Assembly: GCA_020152595.1 (NCBI GenBank)
Contig: JAIGNY010000904.1
Location: 69,501-133,500 of the forward strand
Origin: Chiridota heheva
Taxonomy: Eukaryota > Echinodermata > Holothuroidea > Apodida > Chiridotidae
Length of the DNA: 64,000 nucleotides
Direction: 5' to 3'
The notes under the pieces are model-generated. The model was not told where the DNA came from and did no database searches. It saw nothing but the letters and a program-made list of their open reading frames with translations. Positions 46,861-58,239 of the stretch are shown here, one piece after another. Position numbers and translations under genes: made by a program. Numbering within the stretch: position 1 is the first letter of the stretch; the number at the start of each line of letters is the position of its first letter.

Positions 46861-49424
46861 GTAAAAGAAGCACCATTAAGATAGCTATAGGTGCTTTACC
46901 TAATAGGGGAAGATTACAGGTGGCTAGGAGAGGAAGTGATTACACTCAGACACAATACCCACTGCACTGTTCTGGAGACTCGTTGTGTTATCAAATTGTC
47001 AGCTGCAAACACTGAAACCCATTCATGTAACATGATTATATTTAAAACTCTTTGTGAATTTGAAACAAACTATGCATGTGGATGGAAACTTTGTTAACTG
47101 TTTCATCATATAATGAAGAAGTATGATATCTATTTAGAGGTCAAATAACACAAAACAGCCAGCACCTAGCAAGCATATGTCAACTTTTACCAGAAGAAAG
47201 GAGACTGACCAACATCAATGTGGAAGCATGATAGGCATGTATCTCCAGAACCCAATAGGTCTTTTTGTTACTACAAGGCTGGCAGAGTGGTTTAGAAAGG
47301 AAATGGCTGGTCTGGCCTCCAAGCTCACAGCAACATCAGGACCACAAAAGTAAGCTGCATTTTACCTAAATATCCAATTACTAGATAACTTAACATTGAA
47401 CTAATGATGTAATATATTAAACATTGTTTTTTGCTTTATAAAATACTATAAGTTTCAGTTGTGATTTAGTCTAGGAAAAGATGGTTACCATTAGTCTTAT
47501 TATGTGCCTTAACAGTTTGGTGTACAGGGATTTTGACAGTGTTTGGCTATTTCCAAATTGACATTTATGAGACTCATTTATGAGACTCATTTATTTTAAT
47601 ATAGTCAAGGAATAAAATAGCCAAAATATACCCCTTTACACATGTTTGGTGTACATGGATTTTGAAGCATTTTTGCTATTTTTTGTACTTATGTATTCTG
47701 ATGAAAATAATAGACCAATAACACACTGCCCCCATTTTCTTTATTACATTATCCACAAATGGACAAAGATGAGGAGACCATAAGTGAATATATAAAGTTT
47801 TATAAGTATATTGTACATCATTTACTTCTAGAAATATTATGACAAAAATATTCTTTATGTTTCTTCACAGACCTTATCTACAGCAGCATTCACGTTGGTC
47901 TAGTGGTCAGTAGACAATGCACTAGACAGTCACCACAGTCCAGGCCATTGGCCCATATGAGACTGACCATGAACAAAATATCAGAAAGATTATCACAGGA
48001 TTAATTTAAACAATTTTGGGAGGAACCCCACCATCAGCTATGTACTACAACTACTCAAGAACTACCTGACTTTTAGGATAGCTACTTCGTGACCATGGAC
48101 CGGATATGGACACAAGATCGTTTTATATGTTTTTTCAGAAGTAGATTATTTCAAAGAGGAAAATTAGAGAAAGGGGAAGATGAGTCTAATTCGATCCTAA
48201 ATAATTAGCTCATGATATGTGCATTGCTGGAGAACTATACATGAAAAATGTTAATACATAGTAATCATGTAATAATACTAAGCATGCATAACCACTACAT
48301 GAACATTTTGTGAGTTTTTCTAAGAAAAAGTTTCGTGTTCATTTCTTTGATTTTAATTTGATTATAAATAATTAGCTTGTGATGTGAAAATTTTAAATGA
48401 CAAATAATCTTTTTCGATCACTATATTGCTATTGTTTTATTTTTATTCTATTTTTATCTTCATGTGTTTTTCTGTCTTTGACGACTTAATATCTTTAAGT
48501 ATCAAAATTCCCAAAACAATCATCAGTACACAGTTGATATATCTACTACACCACTACACCTTCTGAAAAATACGGGAAATACGGGCTTAGTAGCATGTTA
48601 ATGGGGAAAGTCAGGATTTTTTCCCTTCAAATTTTAAAACACTATATCTTTAGAATTAAACAAGTACAAATCATGTGATAGTTATGCTCCATGTCTGCTT
48701 TCTAAAAATAACACGATATCTTGCTTAGTTTTAAAGATATAAATGTCTAAATTTGGGACCCCACATAATATGTATAAGAAAAAATAATTTTTCAAAAATT
48801 AAAAAGATAAATAAATCAACATGCTAGGAGCCTAAGTTTCAAATATGTAGCTACATGAATCTGTGTGTTGGTCTATCAAATTACGTTAAAAAAAAATAAT
48901 TTCAATATATTTTGATTTGGTAATATTAGGCTATAAGAATGGTCCCCAGTCAGGATTTTACTATTTTTGAAGACAGCATCTTTTATATAAAATCTAATTA
49001 CAATGGATTGCAAGACTACATTCTCTTTGCATGATAGCTTGTATAGTTTTAAACTTACAAGTGTCGTAAGTCTAATCCTTCAGGAAATCTGCCAATATAG
49101 GGAGGTCATGATTTATAAGATTTTTAAAACACAGTATCTTAAAGGAGCACTCGACCGAAAAGTGAGGGTGTGTTTTATTATGGCTTAAGTCCAAACCCTG
49201 TATACTGTAAGTCTTGTGTTCTTCATGCTGATCAGCAAGCAAACATCTTTGCCTGCAGGACTATGCAGGAGCAAATGCAGACATGCTGGGTGGAGGACAT
49301 GGTTGTATACCTCATCAAAATCTCTTTCTCATAAATTAAGCCCTGCAGCAAATCGTGTCCCTGAAATCAGCAATTCTCCAAATTTAGTCATCTGACTTTT
49401 GCCAATAACTCTAATTTGCATAAT
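46861..49424. other. non-coding DNA, 2.5 kb, nothing firmly recognised
   Basis: Contains a 16-bp tandem duplication (tttatgagactcattta, 47564-47597) and 'gttggtctagtggtcag' at 47900-47916, which resembles a tRNA A box without a B box. No ORF above about 75 codons and no element ends were seen. Confidence 0.45.
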
Positions 49425-49829
49425 CATTAGTAAAGGCACTGCTTAAAATTTTGGCCTGCAATTTTGAAGCAAGAATCTAACCACATGATTCCACAAGATT
49501 AATTTTGCATCATAACATTGAGGTATAAATAGTTCTATGCTCATAGTTCATTTCACCTTTCCCCAGCAGCAAAGACAAATAATGCCAGCCTTGATTACGG
49601 TTACTAATATTACAAAGGATTGCCATTATATTCAGATGTGTGTCACTAAAATTACCATGTTACACCAGTAGGGTTAGTTGTTTTCTTGGAGGAGCCTTGG
49701 AGAGGTGAAACTGTATACAGTTTTGTGGTTTGGGAAACAAAGAAATATATAACTTTTACTCTGACCGGCCCTGCTCCATTTGAGAGCCGGTTAAGATGTT
49801 CCTGGTTTTAAGCAGAGCCATTTCTAATG
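49425..49829. mobile_element. 405-bp MITE with ~24-bp TIRs, copy 2
   Basis: Left end cattagtaaaggcactgctt aaaa; right end ttttaagcagagccatttct aatg; inverted repeats with three mismatches over 24 bp. Direct alignment to 22155-22533 with indels (an extra 'tgctcatagttcat' and 'ggattgccattata' here). Confidence 0.8.
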
Positions 49830-50020
49830 TATCTTCTGGCAGCTTATACCAAATTAACGGTTAAATTCCACCTTGCACAATAAATGGATGACACCTCAAC
49901 TTCACTCTTTTAGATTGCCTGGTAGAGCTGGTATTACAGACATGTTCTTGTAGATCAAGAGGGAATCTGCAGTACTTCTCAAGAAATTTGTCCGATCACC
50001 AATAAATCAAATAGAAATTA

Positions 50021-50600
50021 TTAAAGGACAAGTTCAGTGGTCAAGGATGTCTATCTTATATAAAAAGAGGAATTAAAGATAAACAAAATGGTGAAGCATG
50101 CAAAAATTGTATTCCATGTAGGAGATATTCAAGTTGAAAGCTCCGTCTCATCTGTGTAGAAAAGACTGGTGTAGTAATTCTACTATGGAAAGTTGGCGTC
50201 TTTATCCTCACATTCTTAACAAGTGTCAATGTATTTTAAAGAAAATTTATTTAGCACTTTTACTATTGGAATTATTTTTCCTCAGTATTTCTTCAGGTGG
50301 TATATTAGAATTACCCTTATACGAATCCATTTTACTACTTTCCTAGGGTATCCAATGCTTTTTAATCCACAAAATCGTAAGACAAAATATAATAGACTAC
50401 ATAAAGACTGAGGAATCTGAGGCTATGACATCACAACTAATCTCATTTCAGTCGTTTCTACACAAATGATACCAAACTTTAAACTTAGATATCTCCTTAA
50501 TGGAATAAGATTTTGGAATGCTTTCTTTACTATTTTGTGTCTTTTAAAGTCCTCTTTTATATGAAATAAGACTTGCTTGACCACTAACCTAATCCTTTAA
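50021..50600. mobile_element. 580-bp TTAA-flanked MITE, complete copy
   Basis: Left end TTAAaggacaagttcagtggtcaag and right end cttgaccactaacctaatcctTTAA are inverted repeats over ~25 bp (a few mismatches). TTAA at both borders is the target site of piggyBac- and Kolobok-type elements. Two partial copies exist (30563-30807 right part; 35077-35532 left part). The ORFs at 50134-50411 have no transposase motif, so it is non-autonomous. Confidence 0.85.
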
Positions 50601-52557
50601 AACCTCACTCCTGCGGCGGTGATTGTGTAAATATTTCAACCTATCAGAAACGTTGTATTGTATGTGTTTTCGATCTCCACATTATCCACATTAACACGAT
50701 ATCCAGCCTTTAATTTATGTACTTCTGCAACACATGGATTTGCACATGGACAATGGTAGGACACCAATCCTCAAGATGGTAGCAGCTCAGGTAAGAGGCG
50801 GGCAATTATTCATTATATCAATATTCTCTCACACAGAGAGTGGTACCATTTCCTATAATTCTTTTTCAATGTACTTTGAAATGATTATAGTTTATTCAAG
50901 CTCAGGATTTCCTAGAGAAAATAAATTTTCAGTATCAAATAATATTTTCTTATTTTAAGGAATTTTGACTAAAGTTCAAGATTTGTTTTCTCACCTGAAA
51001 ACATTAATCAAATGATGAATTGTGCCCAAGTTTTTCGACTTAAGGGCCCAATTGTCTCCAGTACTCTCATTCCCTATAAAAGTTGGTTCCATAAGGCATG
51101 CAGGATAACATCTTAACCATTTTGCTTTACATCAATGTTCACAAGACACTGTTTAAGCTCCACTAATCTACACCCTAAAACCTTACTTGGCTACACGGCA
51201 GTAGGAGAAATGACTAAACAATGACCTATCTGCAGCTGATGGCCTAAAAGCAACTATCTGTAAAACCAGACTGTTGTACTGTTCAGCAGCAGTTTAAGGG
51301 GCAAGCCCAGCTGCCACATGACTCACAAGTACTCTAACAGTCTGGGCCCTAAGCTAATCCCTACCTCAAATCAACCACAGATAGGGCACTGCATGGATGC
51401 TATCACAGCATGTGTGGGTACTAATTTCACTGTGCAAGTGGGAGAAGAGTCATCATGGGAAATATGCAAAAAAGCACTTCAGACAAGACGGCATACGGCA
51501 ACATTAACTTGAGACAGAATAAAACTGTTCCACTTGCTGTCAGTACCTGGAAGGTCTTTGTACTCATCAGTGCCCTATTGAAACATAGCAAAAGGTTTGT
51601 TTTTGAAAGTGCCATCCCATAAAAACTCTTTCCTCTGCAAAAATTAAAGATCCAATATTGGCTATATATCTATATCCTAGCCTTGGAGGTATGTATGATA
51701 AAGACTGATCTTGCCATTTAACCTTCCAGCTAGTGTAGATCATATCTGAATAAAAATGAAAATAAAGGCCAAATTACCCAGAGCTGAGAAACATCACAGG
51801 CCGGGATGGAGTAGCTTGGTCCTCAAGGATGATGGTACATACACATACGTGTCAATTAGCATTTTTATTCACAAATGACCTTTAGACCTCTTACATAATC
51901 AAACGCTGTGATAAACTATCATGCTGTAAATGAGTTCCAGTACTGTGAGGGTGTTAGCTAGAGACATAATGGTCTAGGGAGTCTTGACTCTCACTGCCTC
52001 CACCATCCTGGATAAGCACCTGCAGTCTTTTGGCTCAAGCTGTCAAGAAAGGATTTAATTTGAAAAAGAGGAACTATGTGCAGGAAAAGTGATCAAACTT
52101 TCTGGTAACTACGAAACCATATCTTTATCTCCTGTTACATTAACAGCCATAGAAAATGTCTCTCGACTGTCTGGCCCGGGTCTTTTTTTTTCTTTTTCAG
52201 AAGTTCTTAAGACTTTCCTACAAGTGTGCTTCTTACAACTTTTTGAAGAGTCATGTTTAAGAACATTTGTGATTCATTCAAACATGATTCGTGGTTTCGC
52301 TTGATCACAAGATTTATTTGATAATACTACGATTTCTTATAAAAAAACCCTTCCACATTGATTGCATATTTGAAGTCAGTCATTGAATACTCCACTGTTC
52401 ACCTCATCTCAAGGATCATCAATCACTCTTTGAGCATATGAGTAATTCCTGAACACATTCCATGGGTAATTCAAACCCATAAAAACATATTGATTCTGTT
52501 GGTGTTATTCACTTTTGGCTAGTTTCCAATCATGCTGAAAAGTTTCTCTTTAAGCCT
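50601..52557. other. non-coding DNA, nothing recognised
   Basis: Slightly less AT-rich than its surroundings at 51000-52100 but without a convincing exon or repeat. Confidence 0.45.
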
Positions 52558-52683
52558 ACCCGCACCCGACACCGAGTTAATCCTGAAAACTTTGGAGTGG
52601 AAACACAATACACTGAACAGGAAGTCGAGGTGGTAATTGTCATACCCGAGTTTTCAGGATTACCTCAGGTGTCGCGTGCGAGT
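52558..52683. repeat. 126-bp hairpin: ~35-bp inverted repeat with GC-rich ends
   Basis: Left arm acccgcacccgacaccgagt + taatcctgaaaact (52558-52591) pairs with the right arm gagttttcaggattacctca + ggtgtcgcgtgcgagt (52648-52683), with about three mismatches and a 1-2-bp bulge, around a ~56-bp loop. It ends just before the LINE 5' region. No target duplication is visible, so it may be a tiny foldback MITE or part of the LINE 5' UTR. Confidence 0.75.
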
Positions 52684-53034
52684 GATGGCGCTTGTTTATG
52701 AGCTGCTGGTGTTAAAGATTGTCTCCTAATTTCTTCTTATTTTTGTCATCTTTTGCTATTTTATCGTTTGTGAACGTGATTATTGTTTTATATGTGGATT
52801 ACTAACTTGAAATATGGTGCTTGTGAGTGAACTAAAAAACCTGGTTTGTTATATTTTTCATTTAATTTTGGTAGTGAACTTAGCGTCCTTAGTAACTACC
52901 CATCCTACCAAGCTTTTTAGAGTCACCATGCCTAGCCTACACTATAGCTCACAATCTTTATACAATATTCGGAGGAGGCAGGTTTTCACAATAGATTCAC
53001 GGTTGATGAACAAATTAAAAGACTTATCATAGAG

Positions 53035-54180
53035 GCTCGACATCATAGAGGCTCGAGAGCTGGATTACAACAATGCACTAGACATACACATCCGTCTAAT
53101 TTCAGCTTTCCATATGGTTTGACAGCAAATGTAAATAGCCTCCAAAGAAAATTTATGCATTTAGAACAAAGAATTGCTAACTTGCGTAATCTATCATTTA
53201 TAGCTCTACAAGAAACAAAGTTCAAAATTTGGACAAACTTTTCCAGAATGAAATGCCACAACACAGAGTAGCAAAAAATGCGCTGCTAATCGACGATTAT
53301 TGCATGTTTCGTCATGACAGGCAATTTTCAGCAAATGGGGGAGGACTCATTACTTATATGTCAAAGAAATGGACAATATGTATCCCTAAAGTATGTCAAT
53401 CAGTGTCAACAGAAGATATTGAATTGCTCGCAATCCGGGCCCGCCCTCGTTATCTACCAAGTGACACATCAAACATTACTATTGTAAATGTGTACACCAG
53501 ACAACCATCAAACTTTACAACAGCTGATGATGAATTCATAGTGGTTCTTACTAATTTACAAAGAGAAAATCACAGGACCTATTTCATTATTGTTGGTGAC
53601 ATAAACAGGCAAAGAATCAGATTCCTTGAAACAATGTCCTTCAAAAATGAAGTACATTTTGTCACCTTCCCCAATGCAATTCAACACTGGATTCTGTATA
53701 TGTCAAAGGTGATTATTACGTAACAAGGAAGACAGCCCCCATCACCACGTCTGATCATAACAGTATATTACTAATGCAAAAATACAACGAAAAGCATCGT
53801 AAATTTACACCTACAAAAAGGAAAACGGAAAAAGATTTAACAGACTAAAATATAATGAAAATGCAGGAATGTCTTAAGACCACCGACTAGAATATGTTCA
53901 AAAAATATCGGACAGTCTTGATGAGTTTACAGAAATTATTTCATGCTACATCGAGTTTGTTAGTAAACAATGTATACCACTCAAAAAGTCAGCACCCGTG
54001 ACAATGACAAAACGCATTCCACCGAATAGCAGAATTACCCAACTGGAAAAAGACAAACAAAAGGCGATAGAGGAAGGGATTAAAGGCCTGAGAAACAAGA
54101 TTCAGAGGACAATAAATAAATGCGTACGAGATGTAAGGAGTGAAACCTTTGGTCACATAAAGGCTAATTCAAATTCTTTT
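53035..54180 (+). pseudogene. LINE endonuclease and linker, frameshifted
   Basis: In the frame ending near 53225 the sequence reads RGSRAGLQQ, then RIANLRNLSFIALQETKF, placing the metal-binding Glu in QET. A frame change near 53226 leads to the ORF 53229-53723, with GGLITYMSKKW, then FIIVGDIN (the usual Asp-Phe-Asn is Asp-Ile-Asn here). Further frame changes follow near 53720, where TSDHNSILL (53740-53766) supplies the terminal Asp-His. The Lys/Arg-rich 53998-54183 segment is the linker before the RT and ends in TAG. Confidence 0.8.
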
Positions 54181-54186
54181 TAGAGC

Positions 54187-55709
54187 TTGATTAAATCTGT
54201 TAGAAACCCAGATGAAAACAATAAAGTTTGTATTGATGAAATTCTTGGGGATGAACTGAACACACATTTTGGTCATTTTAATCAATCCCATAACAAAGAC
54301 ATTGACTTTTCCTTGCCAGAATACACGGGAGATGCATGCATTACTGAGTTAAATGTAGAATTTGTATGTAATCAATTTAAAAAGATTGAAAAAGGTGTTG
54401 CCTGCGGATCTGATTAACTTCCTTGGTGGGTCTTTAAGTTTCTAAGTGACGTTTTAGCTCCTTTATACACATACATTTTTGAGGAAACTATTTCCAAGAG
54501 TCAAATACCATTGCTGTGGAAAAATGCTTTACAGCCCCTATTCCCAAAATTAAGACACCTCAAACTGCAAATGATTATAGGCCGATAGATTTAGCAAGTA
54601 TTGTTTTTAACAGCCTTCAGAAAATTATATTGCCCTGTTTGATGGAGAGAGTTGAAGAAGTAGGTGATGCATATCAGTTTGCCCATAAAAAGGGCGTTTC
54701 ATGTGTAGATGCTATACTGGTTCTGGTTAACAATATTGTTACTCATTTGAATTGCAAGGAAACCACTATATCAAAGGTTCTTTTCCTTGATTTCTCAAGT
54801 GCGTTTAACACAGTGTTGCCAAACTATCTACTCAAGGACTTAAGTAAATTTGCAAAAGATCCGTGGCTTATCCATCTTATAGCCCAATTTCTTGAAGGGT
54901 GGACCTGACAAATGCGATTAGACAAAGGATTATTAGAAAAAGCTAAAATAGATGTGGGTGTACCTCAGGAAGGCCCTCTCTCTGCAATACTTTTTACTAT
55001 ATACACAGATAAAATCCGGTTGGGAGAGAACATTTGTGTGACTAAGGATACTGATGATACTGCCATTTCATACAAAATTGCTAACAAATCTGCAATCGGG
55101 GACCAAATGGAGTATCAAACCTTTGTCAATGATGTCGTATCCAAATGTGATGACAAAAACTTGTTGCTGAACCCAAAAAAATCAAAGGAAATGTGTTTTG
55201 TAAACAAAAAAGTAAAACACACGGGCCTTCTACAGTGTAAGTCTGAAAGCATAATTATCAACGGATCTGAGGCTGCCAATTGTACGAAAACTAATTACCT
55301 TGATGTTTGTATAGATGACAAACTGTCTTTTACCCCACACATATCAAAAATGCTAAGTAAAGTTTACTATATTGTGTCAAGCTTATCGTATATTTTATCT
55401 TTTTGTAATTTTAATGCCAGAATGAATCTTTTCAAATCCATAATTATATCCCAGCTCCTTTATGCCGTACCAGTTTGGTATCATCTCTTACTAGAAAAAG
55501 ACAAAGACAGAATTAAGAAATTTTTAAGATATACGTCAAAGATTTTTAACTTGGACTATTTTACCCTTATTTGTATTCTCAACGACAGAGCCAAATCAGA
55601 TTTTAGTGCAATAGCAAGAAAAATAAATTCAACTGAAAGTCATCCATTACATAATGTTTTACAAAGCCTTCTTGCCAAAACCAATAGAATGTTCGCAATC
55701 CAAACATAG
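54187..55709 (+). pseudogene. LINE reverse transcriptase, with stops
   Basis: 54187-54417 is the region before the fingers and ends in a premature stop after KIEKGVACGSD. The RT continues from about 54516: NDYRPIDLASI, then VLFLDFSSAFNTVLP (first catalytic Asp, near 54777-54820). A TGA stop at 54906-54908 separates it from VGVPQEGPLSAILFTIYTDK, where the usual QG is QE, and from DTDDTAISY (near 55045-55075). The last replaces the canonical Tyr/Phe-Ala-Asp-Asp-Thr box; both Asp are kept but the preceding two residues are lost. The thumb-region NYLDVCIDDKLSF follows, and the C-terminus ends at 55709. Confidence 0.85.
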
Positions 55710-56015
55710 TGCCAAAATTCAGAATACAACTGTACAAACATTCTTTTATCTACCAGGCGGCTCTTTATATACAAAATGGACAGCTACGGTCACTTCTTTA
55801 ATCCTTTTTTTTATCCTTTAACTCATTTTACCAGGTTATGTCTTATATAAATATATTATATTATATTTATTTTTTGAATCTATAGATTTATCATTTATAT
55901 CATAACTATATGTTTTATGTAATTTTATTTTATTTATTATATGTATGTTATTAAATTTATGTTAATCCTTTTATCAAATGTACATTTGTACTGAAAGCAA
56001 TAAATTGAAATTGAA

Positions 56016-56640
56016 ATTGAGTAGGCTTAAAGAGAAACTTTTCAGTATGTCGGTTACAGTGAACTAATGAAAGATTTATCGAAATGGTCATAATGTCCAC
56101 TCCCTCGGAAGAATTCAGAGGGGAACTCCCCACCAAACCTGAGAAGTACCCAATTGTGCAAGTTATTGAGAGAGAAGGTGAATACTAAAGCCATAACAAT
56201 ATCAATATCAAAACCAAATAAATGAAAAGAAATGAATAAATGATAACTGCATCTCAATCAACAATAAGGAGGCTTCACAAATCCCCACACCTTGCAACTA
56301 GTGCAATCAAGCAAGAAGAACAAACCAACCCAAACCTTAAATCAAACCTAAACTGTAAGTGTGTAAATTAAGGACTAAATCACCCACGGCGCAAGTGACA
56401 CCCGCGACAAGCTCAATCATTGGAAAAACACTGCAGATCAAGCCCCAAGCAATCAAATGAGGACACAAACAAGCAAACAAAATCCCAGAAATCAAACCCA
56501 AATAAACTCATGCAAGGACCAGCCATTCTTGGCCTAAAATCAACCTAACAATGAACCTTATTGACTTTGACAAACTTATGATCAACCAAATCATGCACAA
56601 CCCAGAGAACAAGCAAAAAACTCTTAACATTGAATCCATA
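56016..56640. other. unassigned DNA between LINE and Gypsy remnant
   Basis: Could contain decayed gag/protease or 5' leader of the Gypsy element, but I see no recognisable gag, zinc knuckle or protease motif, and no 5' LTR that matches a downstream sequence. Confidence 0.4.
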
Positions 56641-57435
56641 GAGGATCTGAAATGGCATTTTCCTAATTGCTTTGACAAGATTGATGTCTGAAAAGTGAAG
56701 TACTGGGATCTACACCTCAAACCAGACGCAGAACCTCACATTGACCCTCTGCAACGAGTCGCAATACACATGCACAGCAAAATCGAAGACGAGTTGAACC
56801 ACATGAAATCAAATGGCATTATTCGAAGAATGACTGAAGCTACAGATTGGTGCTTGTCATTAGCCTACGCAACAAAAGCAGATGGCAGCTTACGTGTATG
56901 CTTAGATCCGTCCGTGAAAACTTAACAATGCCTTGAAGCAATCTCCACACAAGATCACAACAATTAAAGAGCTCAACCCAGAGTTAGCTAATGCAAAATT
57001 CTTTTAAAAGCTGGATTGCAAAAGGGGTTACTGGAGTGTTCAATTATCCGATGACTCACAACTTCTGACAACATTTCACACTCCTATGGAATGTTTTTTT
57101 TTTTTTTTCTTCAAGCGGCTTTCCTTCAGTCTTAATGTAAGTCAACTTGGAACACTTTCAAGAAAAGATGGATAAAATTACTGGCCAATGCGAAGGTGCA
57201 GTTGGAATCTCTGACAACATAATTGTCTATGGTGCATCAGAGGAACATGATCGCGGACTCATCAACTTCATGAGAGTCGCAGAAAGAGAGAGACTAGCTC
57301 TAAACTAAAAAAAAATGCCAAATAAAAGCTAATAGCATTATCTTTCTTCTAAGATTGTACACCGATCACGAATCCAGGAAAAATTGAGAACATTATAAAA
57401 CTTTCAACTCCCCAAGCAAGCAACATCTTCAAAAG
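56641..57435 (+). pseudogene. Gypsy reverse transcriptase, decayed
   Basis: Frame 56695-56925 reads SKIEDELNHMKSNGIIRRMT then ATDWCLSLAYATKADGSLRV, the conserved start of Gypsy RT with the strand-binding TKADGSLRVCLDP motif. After a stop the alignment goes on in shifted frames: KRGYWSVQLSDDSQLLTTFH near 57018-57075, a T-run indel at 57096-57108, MDKITGQCEG near 57170, and SDNIIVYGA near 57208-57240. The usual active-site Asp-Asp is Asp-Asn there, a further inactivating change. The RT ends around 57435. Confidence 0.85.
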
Positions 57436-57760
57436 TTTATGGGCATGATAACATTTCTCACATGCCATATCCCCAACTTAGCAGATATAATAGCACCACT
57501 CCGTGATCTATTGATGCAAGATGTACCAATCGAGTGGAGCGAAGATCATCAAACCACATTTGAAAAGGTCAAGAAATCTGTATCTGACAGCATCAGCTTC
57601 AATTTCTATGACCCAGCACAGCCTGTAGACCTTGAAGTAGATGCATCTGGTCGAGGACTAGGCGCAGCACTTCGTGCAGGGCAAGGGTCCTGTTGCAGTA
57701 GCCAGCAAGACCCTAACGTAGCCGCAAGCAAATTATACCGACATAGAATGTGAGTGTCTT
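57436..57760 (+). pseudogene. Gypsy RNase H, decayed
   Basis: Frame 57439-57753 contains CHIPNLADIIAPLRDLL (RT-RNase H connection), FEWSEDHQTTFEK-type sequence (here IEWSEDHQTTFEKVKKSV) and VDLEVDASGRGLGAAL, carrying the first catalytic Asp of RNase H. A frameshift near 57670 follows, after which the TDIE-like segment (57736-57752) and YGHKFDII-like wording appear in other frames. Confidence 0.85.
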
Positions 57761-58239
57761 GGGATAGTCCATGGCATACAACGCTTCCACCACTAATTGT
57801 TTGGATGCCAGTTTGATATCATCACGGATCATAATCCACTCGAGATGATCATGAAAAAGCTCTATGTGCAGCCCCTCCGCGGCTCCAATGACTCCTTGTA
57901 GTAATACAAGGTTATGATTATACCTTCAAGTATCAACCACATCCTGACATGACACCCGTGGACCCCCTGTCTAGAATGCCAAATCAGACCAATAACTCTG
58001 AAAGAAGCCTGGACCAGAACATAGGATTGCATCAAACTAGACCTTATAAACTTTTCACCTACCAAACACGGCCAGCTCAAAAACAAAACCGCTAAGGAGA
58101 AATCCCTCCATCATGAGCTAAGCCAAATTATATACTCAGGCTGGCCAAGCACAATGAAAGAACTTCCTACAGAGCTTAGATGTTACTGGAGCTATTGAGA
58201 CGAACTTGCCAATGAAAACGGCATAATCTTTAAGGGAAG

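Larger units (their letters stand above)
52690..56015 (+). mobile_element. non-LTR retrotransposon (L2/Rex1-like group), near full length, decayed, (TTGAAA)n tail
   Basis: A 5' region of ~300 bp, endonuclease, reverse transcriptase, a 3' UTR and a tail of three TTGAAA-type units after aataaa (55998-56019). The 5' boundary is approximate. The wording SSAFNT in the RT and the hexamer tail suggest the L2/Rex1/CR1 side of the non-LTR tree; the clade is inference. Stops and frame changes throughout. Confidence 0.85.

Noticed and set aside
47900-47916. tRNA A-box-like gttggtctagtggtcag
   Set aside because: No B box or acceptor stem at the expected distance.
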